From Tannerella forsythia (GTDB taxonomy: Bacteria > Bacteroidota > Bacteroidia > Bacteroidales > Tannerellaceae), in the NCBI RefSeq assembly GCF_003860135.1, contig NZ_RQYN01000007.1:1-64000 (forward strand): a stretch of 64,000 nt of DNA, in the 5' to 3' direction. Of the stretch, positions 35,030 through 44,165 are shown piece by piece (positions within the stretch are counted from its first letter, which is position 1; each line of letters opens with the position of its first letter). The translations under genes were made by a program, and so were the position numbers. The notes beneath the pieces are model-generated. The model saw only the letters and a program-made list of their open reading frames with translations, was not told the origin of the DNA and made no database searches.

Positions 35030-36127
35030 ATGTTACGTATCAGAGACATCTTGCAGGAAATCGAACGCCACGCGCCGCTATGGTTACAGGAATCGTTCGA
35101 TAATTCAGGCGTTCAGGTCGGCGATGTCAACCGTCCGGCACAAGGCGCGCTTCTATGTCTGGATGTTATCGAAGCGGTGATCGACGAAGCCCTCGAACGG
35201 GGCTGCAATCTGATCATTGCGCATCATCCGATCGCCTTTAAGCCTTTCAAGTCGTTGACGGGAGCGAATTACGTGCAGCGTTGCATCATGAAAGCATGCA
35301 AAAACGACCTCGTGATCTACGCAGCGCATACGAATCTGGACAACGCAACAAACGGAGTCAGTTTCAAGTTGGCCGAATACCTCGGCTTACAGAACGTTCG
35401 TATTCTCAGCCCGCAACAAGGCGCCCTGCTGAAGCTGGCCACGTTCGTACCCGAAGCCCAAGCCGAAGCCGTACGCGCAGCGCTCTTCGAGGCCGGGGCC
35501 GGCCATATCGGCGCTTACGACGCATGCAGCTTCAACATTCGGGGCGAGGGAAGTTTTCGCGCTTCGGAAGGATGTCGGCCTTTCGTCGGAAGTGTCGGCA
35601 CGCTCCATCGCGAACCGGAAATCCGCATCGAAACCATCCTGCCCAAGCATCTGAAAAGCGCAGTGCTTCGCGCGTTGCTCGCCGCCCATCCTTACGAAGA
35701 GCCGGCCTTCGATTTCTATCCGCTCGAAAACGCATGGAATCAGGCCGGATCGGGTGTTGTGGGCGCATTACCCGAAGAAGCGGACGAACGCGTGTTTTTG
35801 CAACACATCAAAGAGACACTCCATCTCGATTCGGTGCGCCACTCTTCTCTTACCGGAAAAAAGATCCGGAAAGTGGCGCTCTGCGGAGGAAGCGGCGCCT
35901 TCCTGATTCCCGAAGCGATCGCAGCCGGAGCCGATCTCTTTATCACCGGCGAGGCGAAATACAACGATTTCTTAGATGTGGAAGATCGCATCCTGTTGGC
36001 TGTCATCGGACACTACGAAAGCGAGATATGCACAAAACATATCTTTCATGACATCATATCAAAAAAATTTCCTACCTTTGCCCTACAATTTTCGACAATA
36101 AATTCAAATCCCGTAAATTATATATAG
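35030..36127 (+). CDS. Nif3-like dinuclear metal-centre protein
   Basis: 365 residues from the Met at 35030 (MLRIRDILQEIERHAPLWLQ), the usual Nif3/YqfO start; the frame also opens at 35000 inside aspS. Metal ligands: IAHHPIAFKP (two His), AAHTNLDNATNG (His, Asp) and the C-terminal VIGHYESE (His, Glu). A PII/CutA-like insertion lies in the middle (about 135-240). Older annotations call it GTP cyclohydrolase 1 type 2, which is not established. It precedes a zinc-ribbon gene, a pairing common in Bacteroidetes. Confidence 0.93.
   Translation: MLRIRDILQEIERHAPLWLQESFDNSGVQVGDVNRPAQGALLCLDVIEAVIDEALERGCNLIIAHHPIAFKPFKSLTGANYVQRCIMKACKNDLVIYAAHTNLDNATNGVSFKLAEYLGLQNVRILSPQQGALLKLATFVPEAQAEAVRAALFEAGAGHIGAYDACSFNIRGEGSFRASEGCRPFVGSVGTLHREPEIRIETILPKHLKSAVLRALLAAHPYEEPAFDFYPLENAWNQAGSGVVGALPEEADERVFLQHIKETLHLDSVRHSSLTGKKIRKVALCGGSGAFLIPEAIAAGADLFITGEAKYNDFLDVEDRILLAVIGHYESEICTKHIFHDIISKKFPTFALQFSTINSNPVNYI
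36073..36080 (+). promoter_or_regulatory. Internal -7 box TACCTTTG inside the Nif3-like gene
   Basis: Lies 53 bases before the zinc-ribbon gene start and within the last 18 codons of the upstream gene, so the zinc-ribbon gene can be read on its own. Confidence 0.55.
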
Positions 36128-36132
36128 AGCAC

Positions 36133-37116
36133 ATGGCGACAAAGAAAGAAGAAACGGTAAAAAAGAAAGAAACAACGGCTAAAAAAGAACCTGCCAAAAA
36201 GAAGGCAACAACTCAAAAGCCGGTGGCAGCTGCGAAAGAAAAAGAAAAAACAGTAAAAAAGAAATCCGCTCCCGAAGTAAAAGAAGCGGAAACGCAACCT
36301 GTCGTTGCTCAGACCCAAGAAATACAAGACGAAACCCCGACTCCCGTGGTAGAAAACACGGCTCAGAACGAGGAGAAAGAATATACGGTAGAAGAACGGT
36401 TATGTTCGCTTTATCAGCTGCAAAGTATTATGACGGAGATCGACAAGATCAAGACCCTGCGTGGTGAATTGCCGCTGGAAGTTCAAGATCTGGAAGACGA
36501 AATTGCCGGACTCGAAACACGGCTTCAAAACTACCAGACCGATATTGAAACGAATAAGACAAACGTGATCGCTCAGAAGAATAAAATTTCCGATTCGAAA
36601 GAACTGATCGAAAAATATAAATCACAGCTGGATAACGTACGTAACAACCGAGAGTTTGATAATCTATCGAAAGAAATAGAATATCAAGGACTGGAAGTGG
36701 AATTTGCAGAGAAGAAAATCAGGGAACTGAATGCCGCGGTCGACGTTAAAAAACAGGAAGTCAAACAATGTAAAGAAGTACTCGAAGGGCGGAAAGGCGA
36801 TTTGGACATGAAGAAGAGCGAGTTGGACGAAATCATCTCCGAAACGCGTCAGGAAGAAGAGAAACTCCGCAACAGAGCCAAAAAACTGGAAGAAACAATC
36901 GAGTCCCGTTTGTTGATGGCTTTCCGGCGTATTCGCAAAGGAGCCCGAAACGGGCTGGCCGTGGTCGGTATCGAACGCGATGCGTGCGGAGGTTGCTTCA
37001 ATAAGATTCCGCCTCAGAAACAAATGGACATTAAGTTGCGCAAAAAAATCATCGTTTGTGAATATTGTGGTCGCATCATGATCGATCCGGCATTAGCCGA
37101 AGAGAATAAACTTTAA
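36133..37116 (+). CDS. Coiled-coil protein with C4 zinc ribbon
   Basis: 327 residues. A Lys/Glu/Thr/Pro-rich disordered N-terminus (about 1-85, with KKK and EKE runs), a long antiparallel coiled coil (about 90-270) and a C-terminal zinc ribbon with two CxxC knuckles (ACGGC and CEYC, about 285 and 311). This is the zf-RING_7/CdsZ-like family, whose exact function is not settled; related proteins are linked to nucleic acid binding. The Lys-rich tail is longer than in most relatives and would bind RNA or DNA (inference). A terminator follows. Confidence 0.87.
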   Translation: MATKKEETVKKKETTAKKEPAKKKATTQKPVAAAKEKEKTVKKKSAPEVKEAETQPVVAQTQEIQDETPTPVVENTAQNEEKEYTVEERLCSLYQLQSIMTEIDKIKTLRGELPLEVQDLEDEIAGLETRLQNYQTDIETNKTNVIAQKNKISDSKELIEKYKSQLDNVRNNREFDNLSKEIEYQGLEVEFAEKKIRELNAAVDVKKQEVKQCKEVLEGRKGDLDMKKSELDEIISETRQEEEKLRNRAKKLEETIESRLLMAFRRIRKGARNGLAVVGIERDACGGCFNKIPPQKQMDIKLRKKIIVCEYCGRIMIDPALAEENKL

Positions 37117-37141
37117 TTTTTTTATTTAGAAATCGTTTTTT

Positions 37142-37184
37142 AGCAGGGGTATCGGGATGCTGATCCGTATCCCTGCTTTTTTAT
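37142..37184 (+). terminator. Intrinsic terminator just upstream of tilS
   Basis: AGCAGGGGTAT (37142-37152) pairs with GTATCCCTGCT (37167-37177), then TTTTTATTCTTTCT. It ends about 11 bases before the tilS start, leaving no room for a separate promoter, so tilS needs read-through. Confidence 0.8.
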
Positions 37185-37194
37185 TCTTTCTAAT

Positions 37195-38511
37195 ATGCTC
37201 CGAACCATCCGGAAATACATCGAACAGCATGATCTGCTTCAACCCGATGCTCCCGTCATCGTGGGACTCAGCGGAGGAGCCGATTCCGTCGCCCTGATTC
37301 ATCTACTGAAGCGATTGAACTACCGATGTATCGCGGCTCATTGTAACTTTCACCTGCGCGGAGCGGAAGCCGATCGCGACGAAACGTTTGCCCGACAAAT
37401 TGCCGGATCACTGCAAATTCCGTTCGAAAAGAAAGATTTCGACACCGTCGGATATGCCGAATCACACGGAGTGTCGATCGAAATGGCCGCACGCGAGCTA
37501 CGCTACCGATGGTTCGAAACACTCCGCACGGCTTACCATGCTCAGGCTATCGCCGTTGCCCATCATCAGGACGACAGCATAGAAACCGTACTCATGAACC
37601 TGATTCGGGGAACCGGTATCGGCGGACTGCACGGCATCCGACCGAAAAACGGATACATCGTCCGGCCGCTGCTGGCCGTCAACCGATCCGAGATCGAAAC
37701 ATGGCTGACAGACCAAAAGCTAACCTACCAGCAGGATAGCAGTAATTCCTCCGACGCATATACGCGTAACGTTATTCGCCGGCAGCTTCTTCCGCTGATG
37801 GAAAAAATCAATCCGTCCGTGCGGGAGGCTATCCTGCGAACAAGCAAGCACCTGTCCGACGTCGAAGTCATTTATCGATCGACCATCGAAAAAGAACGCG
37901 CACGCCTGCTCGACGATCAAGAACGTATCTCTATCAGCGGCCTGTTGAAGTCGGAAGCGCCTCAAACCGTCCTTTACGAATTGATTAAACCCTACGGATT
38001 CACCCGTGAACTGATTCCGGCCATCTCCAGCAGCCTTCGCCGCGAATCGGGTAAAACATTTTCTGCCCCCGAGACCGATTATCAGATTCTGAAAGACAGA
38101 GAATACCTGATTTTATACAGAAAACAGCCGCAAGATGAAACGATATATCCGGTCGAAGCCGGCGGCATCCTTCATATCCCCATCAATCTTCGAACCGAAG
38201 TACGCGCTGTCGATTCTTCATTTATCATCAATAAGCATCCTCACATAGCCACCTTCGACCTCGATAAGTTGACCTTCCCCTTAACTTTACGCACGTGGCG
38301 CAAGGGGGATTGGTTCGTGCCCTTCGGGATGAACGGACGCCAAAAACTGAGCGACTATTTTTCCGATCATAAATTCAGTCGTTTGCAAAAAGAACAGACT
38401 TGGTTACTTTGCTCCGGAGAAGATATTATATGGATTGTCGGCGAACGTACGGATCATCGTTATCGTGTCGAAACCACCACCAAAAATGTGCTGATTGCAA
38501 CTGTTTTTTGA
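37195..38511 (+). CDS. tilS: tRNA(Ile)-lysidine synthetase
   Basis: 438 residues. The PP-loop ATP site SGGADSVALIHLL (about 25-37) and AAHCNFHLRG, HHQDDSIETVLMNLIRGTGI and the C-terminal TilS substrate domains (TLRTWRKGDWFVPFGMNGRQKLSDYF) are all present. Converts C34 of the rare tRNA-Ile to lysidine, changing its codon from AUG to AUA; essential in most bacteria. Its start lies in the tail of the terminator at 37142. Confidence 0.95.
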   Translation: MLRTIRKYIEQHDLLQPDAPVIVGLSGGADSVALIHLLKRLNYRCIAAHCNFHLRGAEADRDETFARQIAGSLQIPFEKKDFDTVGYAESHGVSIEMAARELRYRWFETLRTAYHAQAIAVAHHQDDSIETVLMNLIRGTGIGGLHGIRPKNGYIVRPLLAVNRSEIETWLTDQKLTYQQDSSNSSDAYTRNVIRRQLLPLMEKINPSVREAILRTSKHLSDVEVIYRSTIEKERARLLDDQERISISGLLKSEAPQTVLYELIKPYGFTRELIPAISSSLRRESGKTFSAPETDYQILKDREYLILYRKQPQDETIYPVEAGGILHIPINLRTEVRAVDSSFIINKHPHIATFDLDKLTFPLTLRTWRKGDWFVPFGMNGRQKLSDYFSDHKFSRLQKEQTWLLCSGEDIIWIVGERTDHRYRVETTTKNVLIATVF

Positions 38512-38519
38512 ATGAAAAA

Positions 38520-38550
38520 TTTGTCGTTCGTAAAAAAATACCTACATTTG
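38520..38550 (+). promoter_or_regulatory. Strong promoter of rho
   Basis: TTTG (38520-38523), 19 bases, TACATTTG (38543-38550): the best full match to the Bacteroidetes promoter in the window. Leader of about 177 bases to the start at 38734. Confidence 0.8.
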
Positions 38551-38733
38551 CGCCGTCTTCATCTTCCCGATATAATAAATAATACTTATATCTCGGGATA
38601 AAGACAAACAATCCAGACTACATAAATTTTGACTGATTATTAACAAAAGCAAAGAAGGTATTGAAGGCTTTCGTTCATGAGAGGCTTATCGACCTTCCGG
38701 AATGCCGATACCGATTTGCTCTATTTACATCAT

Positions 38734-40728
38734 ATGCAAAAATATAACATTCTTGAACTCACGGAAAAAGAACTTCCCGAATTGCAGCAGATAGCAAGCG
38801 ATCTGGGGATTAAAAAAATGAAATCTCTCGAAAAGCAGGATTTGATCTACAAGATTCTTGACGAGCAAGCCGTTTCATTAGCCGGTATCCAAATGGAGAA
38901 AGAAAAGGAAAAAGAAGCTCGCAAATCGGAACAGAAAGCCAAGCGAGCGGCAGCACGTAAAAGTCAGGCTACCGAAAAAGCAGCCTCTAAAACGACTGCC
39001 AAAAAAACTGCGCAAACCGAAGAGGATGTGAAACCTCGCAAACCGGGACGACCACCCAAAAATCCGGTTGCAGAAGCGACGCCAGTTCCGGAAAATGACG
39101 AAAAGAACACGGCCGAGAAACCCCGTAAACCGGGGCGCCCGTCTAAAAAAACGAGTCAGGAACCGGTAGAAGAAAAATTGCAGGAACCCAATGAAACGCC
39201 ACAAACCGTACAGACGTCCTCGACCGTAGTTCCTGTTCCGGTGGCTCTACCTACTGCCGAAGCAGTTAATCAACCCGTAACAGAACCGATGGCAACAACT
39301 TCTGCGGTTCTTCCTGCCGAAACTGAAGCTGTAACCGAAACGGTCGCGAAAACCGACGAGCCGGATAACAAAGAAAAAACAGAACCGCAAACCGAAGAAA
39401 GCCCCAAGAGGCTGATCTTTAAACATGCGAACGATACTCCTTCGGTACTCGATCAGGTATTGCCGATGCAGCCTCCCACTCCGCAACGCGAAAAGCAACC
39501 GGGCGAGGCGAAGAACAGACCGCAAAACAATAACCGGACGAATAATAACAATCCGAACCAACGCAATACCCCGGCCAATAATATGCCGATGTACGATTTC
39601 GATGGAATCCTGACAGGAACGGGAGTCTTGGAAATCATTCAGGACGGATACGGATTTTTACGCTCGTCGGACTATAATTATCTGACTTCGCCGGACGATA
39701 TTTATGTGTCGCAATCCCAAATCAAACTTTTCGGACTGAAAACGGGAGACATCGTCGAAGGCCCAATTCGCCCGCCACGGGAAGGCGAAAAATATTTCCC
39801 GCTGGTGAAAGTCGACAAAATCAACGGACGCTCACCCGAAGAAGTGCGTGACCGTGTGCCTTTCGATCATCTTACACCACTGTTCCCGGACGAGAAATTT
39901 ATGCTGACCGCCCGTCGGTCGCCGAAAGTGTTTGATCATATTGCCGTTCGTGTGGTTGATTTATTCTCTCCGATCGGTAAGGGACAGCGCGGTTTGATCG
40001 TCGCCCAACCGAAAACGGGTAAGACGATGCTCTTGAAAGATATTGCGAATGCGATCGCAGCGAATCACCCCGAAGTATATATGATTATTTTGCTGATCGA
40101 CGAACGTCCTGAAGAAGTAACCGATATGGCGCGCAGTGTGGACGCCGAAGTGATCGCTTCTACATTCGACGAGCCGGCCGAGCGCCATGTAAAAATTGCC
40201 GATATCGTACTTAACAAGGCTAAACGCATGGTAGAGTGCGGACATGACGTGGTCATTCTTCTCGATTCTATCACCCGTCTGGCACGTGCGTACAACACGG
40301 TTCAGCCGGCTTCCGGAAAAGTTCTTTCGGGAGGGGTAGACGCGAATGCGTTGCAAAAACCGAAACGTTTCTTCGGCGCAGCCCGTAATATCGAGAACGG
40401 TGGCAGCCTCACAATTCTGGCTACGGCATTGACCGAGACAGGCTCGAAGATGGACGATGTGATCTTCGAAGAATTTAAAGGTACGGGTAACATGGAGTTG
40501 CAGTTAGACCGGAAACTTTCGAACAAACGGGTATATCCCGCTGTCGATATCATTGCGTCGAGTACACGTCGCGACGACTTGTTGCAGGACGATAGTACCA
40601 TCAACCGGATGTGGGTATTGCGTAAATACTTGTCGGACATGAACTCGATCGAAGCGATGGAGTTTGTGAAGAAACAGATGGAAAATACGCTCGATAACAT
40701 GGAGTTTCTGGCTTCGATGAACGGATAA
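38734..40728 (+). CDS. rho: Transcription termination factor Rho with long disordered insert
   Basis: 664 residues from the Met at 38734 ([18 protein letters not shown]), the usual Rho start; the open frame from 38677 adds only residues without similarity. Order: N-terminal helix bundle (about 1-50), a disordered Lys/Glu/Pro/Thr insert (about 60-290), an OB-type RNA-binding domain (about 295-360; [12 protein letters not shown]), and the ATPase core with P-loop [10 protein letters not shown] and RNA-loop and R-loop regions ([22 protein letters not shown]). The insert has two AT-hook-like words, RKPGRPPK and RKPGRPSK. Bacteroides Rho is known to carry a disordered region that drives condensate formation; the insert here is of that kind. 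Confidence 0.96.
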   Translation: MQKYNILELTEKELPELQQIASDLGIKKMKSLEKQDLIYKILDEQAVSLAGIQMEKEKEKEARKSEQKAKRAAARKSQATEKAASKTTAKKTAQTEEDVKPRKPGRPPKNPVAEATPVPENDEKNTAEKPRKPGRPSKKTSQEPVEEKLQEPNETPQTVQTSSTVVPVPVALPTAEAVNQPVTEPMATTSAVLPAETEAVTETVAKTDEPDNKEKTEPQTEESPKRLIFKHANDTPSVLDQVLPMQPPTPQREKQPGEAKNRPQNNNRTNNNNPNQRNTPANNMPMYDFDGILTGTGVLEIIQDGYGFLRSSDYNYLTSPDDIYVSQSQIKLFGLKTGDIVEGPIRPPREGEKYFPLVKVDKINGRSPEEVRDRVPFDHLTPLFPDEKFMLTARRSPKVFDHIAVRVVDLFSPIGKGQRGLIVAQPKTGKTMLLKDIANAIAANHPEVYMIILLIDERPEEVTDMARSVDAEVIASTFDEPAERHVKIADIVLNKAKRMVECGHDVVILLDSITRLARAYNTVQPASGKVLSGGVDANALQKPKRFFGAARNIENGGSLTILATALTETGSKMDDVIFEEFKGTGNMELQLDRKLSNKRVYPAVDIIASSTRRDDLLQDDSTINRMWVLRKYLSDMNSIEAMEFVKKQMENTLDNMEFLASMNG

Positions 40729-40758
40729 ACGATTATCCGACCAAACTAAAATAAAAAA

Positions 40759-40807
40759 GTGGGGCTGTCCGAAGGTCGAAGACCAAACGGATAGCCTCAC
40801 TCGTTTT
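40759..40807 (+). terminator. Terminator after rho
   Basis: 13-bp stem with two G-U pairs (40759-40771 with 40788-40800), an inner GGTC-GAA-GACC hairpin, then TCGTTTTTAA. Confidence 0.8.
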
Positions 40808-41231
40808 TAATATTCTCGTTACTCAATCGCTCCGAAAGGAATGTATGAATTTTTGCAATATCAATCTTCAACCGGCATTATGGGTCTAAACATCGTTCGG
40901 ACGAGCTGACAGTCTTTCTTTATCTTTATGCTCGCAATAGATGAACCACAAGTCTCACAAGTTTAGTTAGATTCAGCATTCGGTTTTCAACGTTCAGCCA
41001 ACAAATATCGCAACACTTCAAAACCTCAACATTTTAACACTCGTCGGGCATAACCACAAGTTTCACAAGTCTCATTTGCGATTATTTGTGATTATTTGCG
41101 CAATTTGCGTTCGTAATTCGTTATTTGTAATTCGTCATTTATTTTCGCGTGATTTTTGCGATTTGCGTTCGTATGAGCAGATATAATATATTTTAGAAGA
41201 TGCTCCATAAGCAAATAACAATTCAAATCAC
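40808..41231. other. Non-coding region with worn short repeats
   Basis: No gene seen. AACCACAAGTCTCACAAGTT (40944-40963) and AACCACAAGTTTCACAAGTC (41052-41071) are diverged copies of one word. From 41085 to 41175 short words recur: GATTATTTG, ATTTGCG, TTCGTAATTCGT, ATTTGCGTTCG. Such worn repetition suggests decayed mobile or slippage sequence. Confidence 0.55.
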
Positions 41232-41239
41232 TACCTTTG
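41232..41239 (+). promoter_or_regulatory. -7 box TACCTTTG for the PurF-like gene
   Basis: 31 bases before the start codon at 41271; no clear -33 box. Confidence 0.65.
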
Positions 41240-41270
41240 TGCCGAATTTCAACAAACAGTCAGTAACGGA

Positions 41271-43172
41271 ATGGAAACATTAAAACACGAGTGCGGCGTA
41301 GCGATGATACGGCTGCTCAAGCCGCTCGAATATTATCACCGCAAATACGGCACATGGATGTATGCGCTCAACAAACTCTATCTCCTGATGGAGAAACAAC
41401 ATAACCGCGGACAGGACGGGGCGGGCTTCGCTTGCGTCAAGTTCGAGGCTGCTCCCGGCGAAGAATACATGTTTCGCGAACGGGCGGTAGGCACCGACGC
41501 GATCACCGAGATTTTCGACACGGTGTATAGCCATTACAAGGGAATACCTGCCGAACGACTCAACGATCCGCAGTTCGCGCAGGCCAATCTGCCTTTCGCC
41601 GCCGAGCTGTATATGGGACACCTCCGATACAGCACGACGGGCAAGTCGGGTCTTTCGTACATCCACCCGTTTCTGCGTCGCAACAACTGGCGCGCGCGTA
41701 ACCTCGCCCTGTGCGGGAACTTCAATATGACGAACGTACACTCCATCTTCAAAGAAATCACCGCTACCGGTCAGCACCCCCGGCAATACGCCGATACGTA
41801 CTTCATCCTTGAGCAACTCGGACACCTGCTCGACCGTGAAGCTGAACATCTCTTCCGCAAATACGAGGCCGAGGGCATGCAGGGCGTTGAAATCACCCAT
41901 GCCATCGAAGAAAATATCGACCTGGCCAATGTGCTCGGGAGAGCCGCTTCGACATGGGACGGCGGCTATGTGATCTGTGGCGTGACCGGAAGCGGCGAAT
42001 CGTTCACCATCCGCGATCCGTGGGGTATCCGTACCGCTTTCTACTATGCCGACGACGAGATCATCGTCACCGCTTCGGAGCGTCCCGTCATACAGACCGT
42101 GATGAATGTACAGGCCGACGACGTCAAAGAACTGCAACGCGGCGAAGCGCTGATGGTAAACCGCAAAGGCGAGATGCGAACCATGCAGCTCCTCGACCGG
42201 AAGCCGCTGAGCGCATGCTCGTTCGAGCGTATCTACTTCTCGCGCGGCAGCGACAGGGATATCTATCGCGAACGCAAACGCCTCGGCGAAAACCTCGTCG
42301 ACTCCATCCTCAAAAAGGTGGACTACGACATCGAACATACCGTCTTTTCCTATATCCCCAACACGGCCGAGATGGCTTACTACGGCATGATGGAAGGACT
42401 GCAAAAATACCTCGACAAGCTCATCTCCGAACGACTTTCCGGGAAATGCGCTTCGCTGAGCGAGGAAGACATACGGAAAATCTTCGCGCAACGCATCCGT
42501 AGCGAGAAGGTGATCCTCAAAGACATCAAACTGCGTACCTTCATCGCCGAAGGAAATACCCGCAACGACCTGGCCGCCCACGTTTACGACATTACCTACG
42601 GCAGCATCACGCCTCACGTCGACAATCTCGTGATCATCGACGACAGCATCGTGCGCGGAACAACCCTCAAGCAGAGCATCGTCAGTATCCTCGACCGCCT
42701 GCATCCCAAGAAGATCGTCGTCGTTTCCTCTTCGCCGCAGATCCGATACCCCGACTACTACGGCATCGACATGTCGAGCATGGGCGAGTTCATCGCTTTC
42801 CGTATGGCTATCGAACTGCTCATCAGCCGAGGCATGGAACACGTCATCATCGACACGTACAACAAGGCTAAACAGCAGCAGGGGAAACCGGAAGACTCGA
42901 TCGTCAACTGTGTAAAAGATATCTACGCGCCCTTCACCGACGAAGATATCTCGGATAAGATGGCGCAGATGCTCAGCGGGAAAGATATCCATGCCGGCAT
43001 CGAAATCGTTTTCCAGACCCTCGACGGACTGCACGAGGCATGTCCCGATCACCCGGGCGACTGGTATTTTTCGGGCGACTACCCGACGCCGGGCGGCACG
43101 CGGCTCGTTAATCAGGCCTTTATCCACTACGTAGAGGAGACCTATCTGAAACGTGGCCGAAGAATTATTTAA
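41271..43172 (+). CDS. PurF-like amidophosphoribosyltransferase family protein, long form
   Basis: 633 residues, longer than classical PurF (about 470-505). The class II glutamine amidotransferase domain starts at METLKHECGV, with Cys8 the nucleophile after a 7-residue propeptide, and continues through HNRGQDGAG, HLRYSTTGKSG and LCGNFNM. The phosphoribosyltransferase domain has the PRPP loop LVIIDDSIVRGTT (about 448) and SSPQIRYPDYYGIDM. The family makes phosphoribosylamine from PRPP and glutamine, the first purine step. An extra C-terminal region (about 560-633) has no match I can name. Bacteroidales carry this long form in addition to the short one; it may have a special role. Confidence 0.88.
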   Translation: METLKHECGVAMIRLLKPLEYYHRKYGTWMYALNKLYLLMEKQHNRGQDGAGFACVKFEAAPGEEYMFRERAVGTDAITEIFDTVYSHYKGIPAERLNDPQFAQANLPFAAELYMGHLRYSTTGKSGLSYIHPFLRRNNWRARNLALCGNFNMTNVHSIFKEITATGQHPRQYADTYFILEQLGHLLDREAEHLFRKYEAEGMQGVEITHAIEENIDLANVLGRAASTWDGGYVICGVTGSGESFTIRDPWGIRTAFYYADDEIIVTASERPVIQTVMNVQADDVKELQRGEALMVNRKGEMRTMQLLDRKPLSACSFERIYFSRGSDRDIYRERKRLGENLVDSILKKVDYDIEHTVFSYIPNTAEMAYYGMMEGLQKYLDKLISERLSGKCASLSEEDIRKIFAQRIRSEKVILKDIKLRTFIAEGNTRNDLAAHVYDITYGSITPHVDNLVIIDDSIVRGTTLKQSIVSILDRLHPKKIVVVSSSPQIRYPDYYGIDMSSMGEFIAFRMAIELLISRGMEHVIIDTYNKAKQQQGKPEDSIVNCVKDIYAPFTDEDISDKMAQMLSGKDIHAGIEIVFQTLDGLHEACPDHPGDWYFSGDYPTPGGTRLVNQAFIHYVEETYLKRGRRII

Positions 43173-43212
43173 TAGCTATATATATAATGTATAGGAACGG
43201 GAGGCTCTCGTT

Positions 43213-43743
43213 ATGATCACACGTAGGCGTATAACCGATACGCGGCATCCGCTTTTCAGTCGAGCGTGGGAATTGTACGAAAGCGCTTTTCCGGCCGATG
43301 AGCGGCGAACGCTGCACCCGCAAAGCAAGGTGATGGAACATGCGGCCTATCATTTCGAGGTCGTCACCGACAACGACTCTTTCGTCGGACTGTTGCTGTG
43401 GTGGCATTTCGACGACGTGCGTTACGTCGAGCATCTGGCCACGTTACCCGAACTGCGGGGGAAAGGGTACGGAAAGCGGGTACTCGAAACTTTCGTCGCC
43501 GAGTCCGACATTCCCGTATGGCTCGAAGTAGAACCTCCGACCGACGAGATGAAACGACGGCGTGTCGGTTTCTACCGAAGGCTGGGGTTTGTGCTAAACA
43601 CCCATCATTACATGCAGCCGCCCTATACCGAAGGAGGAAGCCCCGTCCCTCTGTTGCTTATGACGTATCCCGCTACCGTGACGGAGGCGGCCGTCAAAGA
43701 CTTCTGCCGCACGTATCATCCCGTACTGACGGATTATACATAA
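43213..43743 (+). CDS. GNAT-family N-acetyltransferase
   Basis: 176 residues with the acetyl-CoA loop motif LPELRGKGYGKRVL (about 77-90) and the downstream VGFYRRLGFVLN helix. A GGGAGG ribosome-site-like stretch precedes the ATG. Substrate unknown; it follows the PurF-like gene by 40 bases and may be in its transcript. Confidence 0.88.
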   Translation: MITRRRITDTRHPLFSRAWELYESAFPADERRTLHPQSKVMEHAAYHFEVVTDNDSFVGLLLWWHFDDVRYVEHLATLPELRGKGYGKRVLETFVAESDIPVWLEVEPPTDEMKRRRVGFYRRLGFVLNTHHYMQPPYTEGGSPVPLLLMTYPATVTEAAVKDFCRTYHPVLTDYT

Positions 43744-43748
43744 AGAAA

Positions 43749-43773
43749 AGAGGCCGTCTTCGTGGCGGCCTCT
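43749..43773. terminator. Hairpin after the GNAT gene
   Basis: AGAGGCCG (43749-43756) pairs with CGGCCTCT (43766-43773). Weak T run, so termination is uncertain. Confidence 0.5.
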
Positions 43774-43868
43774 CCCATGTTTATACGAGGATTTCCAATC
43801 TTGCGTGAAACGTAGCATCCGTTTCGCGCAGGCAATATGTACGTACCCTGCCTGATGACGCGTGTTCG

Positions 43869-44162
43869 TCAGATCGTTTGTTCCACGTTCCAGACAAAGG
43901 CGCGTAAGCCTAACTGGGGCGAGCGTTCATCGATAGCCCGCAGCGCTTCAAGCAGCGGAGCGACCCTGTCGTCGTCGACCACCGAGAGGATAGCCGAATT
44001 CATGCCCGGCCACGCGTGCGATCCCAAATGCGGGTCGCCCTTCTCCGAGCCTCTCCCCTGTACTTGTTCGATGCGCGTATAACCCCTGCAGTTGAGTCGG
44101 TTAAGTACAGCCATGATCTGCTCGAAATGCGCCTGATCGAATGTTATGAATACCGATTTCAT
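43869..44162 (-). CDS. PII-like small protein, last gene of the RND efflux operon
   Basis: 97 residues with the beta-alpha-beta pattern of PII/CutA-like folds: MKSVFITFDQAHFEQIMAVL, NCRGYTRIEQVQGRGS, MNSAILSVVDDDRVAPLLEALRAI, GLRAFVWNVEQTI. The Gly-rich loop (VQGRGSEKG) lies where PII proteins have the T loop. It starts 3 bases after the RND pump stop, so it is surely co-transcribed. It probably senses or binds a small ligand or the pump itself; this is inference from fold and context. No canonical PII signature is present. Confidence 0.8.
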   Translation of the reverse strand: MKSVFITFDQAHFEQIMAVLNRLNCRGYTRIEQVQGRGSEKGDPHLGSHAWPGMNSAILSVVDDDRVAPLLEALRAIDERSPQLGLRAFVWNVEQTI

Positions 44163-44165
44163 ACG

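Noticed and set aside
38677-38733. Earlier start of Rho
   Set aside because: The 19 added residues show no similarity to Rho; the normal N-terminus begins at 38734.
40808-41231. tRNA or small RNA gene
   Set aside because: No cloverleaf or T-loop consensus was found on either strand.
41280-43127. Minus-strand open frame of 615 codons
   Set aside because: It is the complement of the PurF-like gene, whose plus-strand motifs are complete; GC-rich codons keep the opposite strand open.
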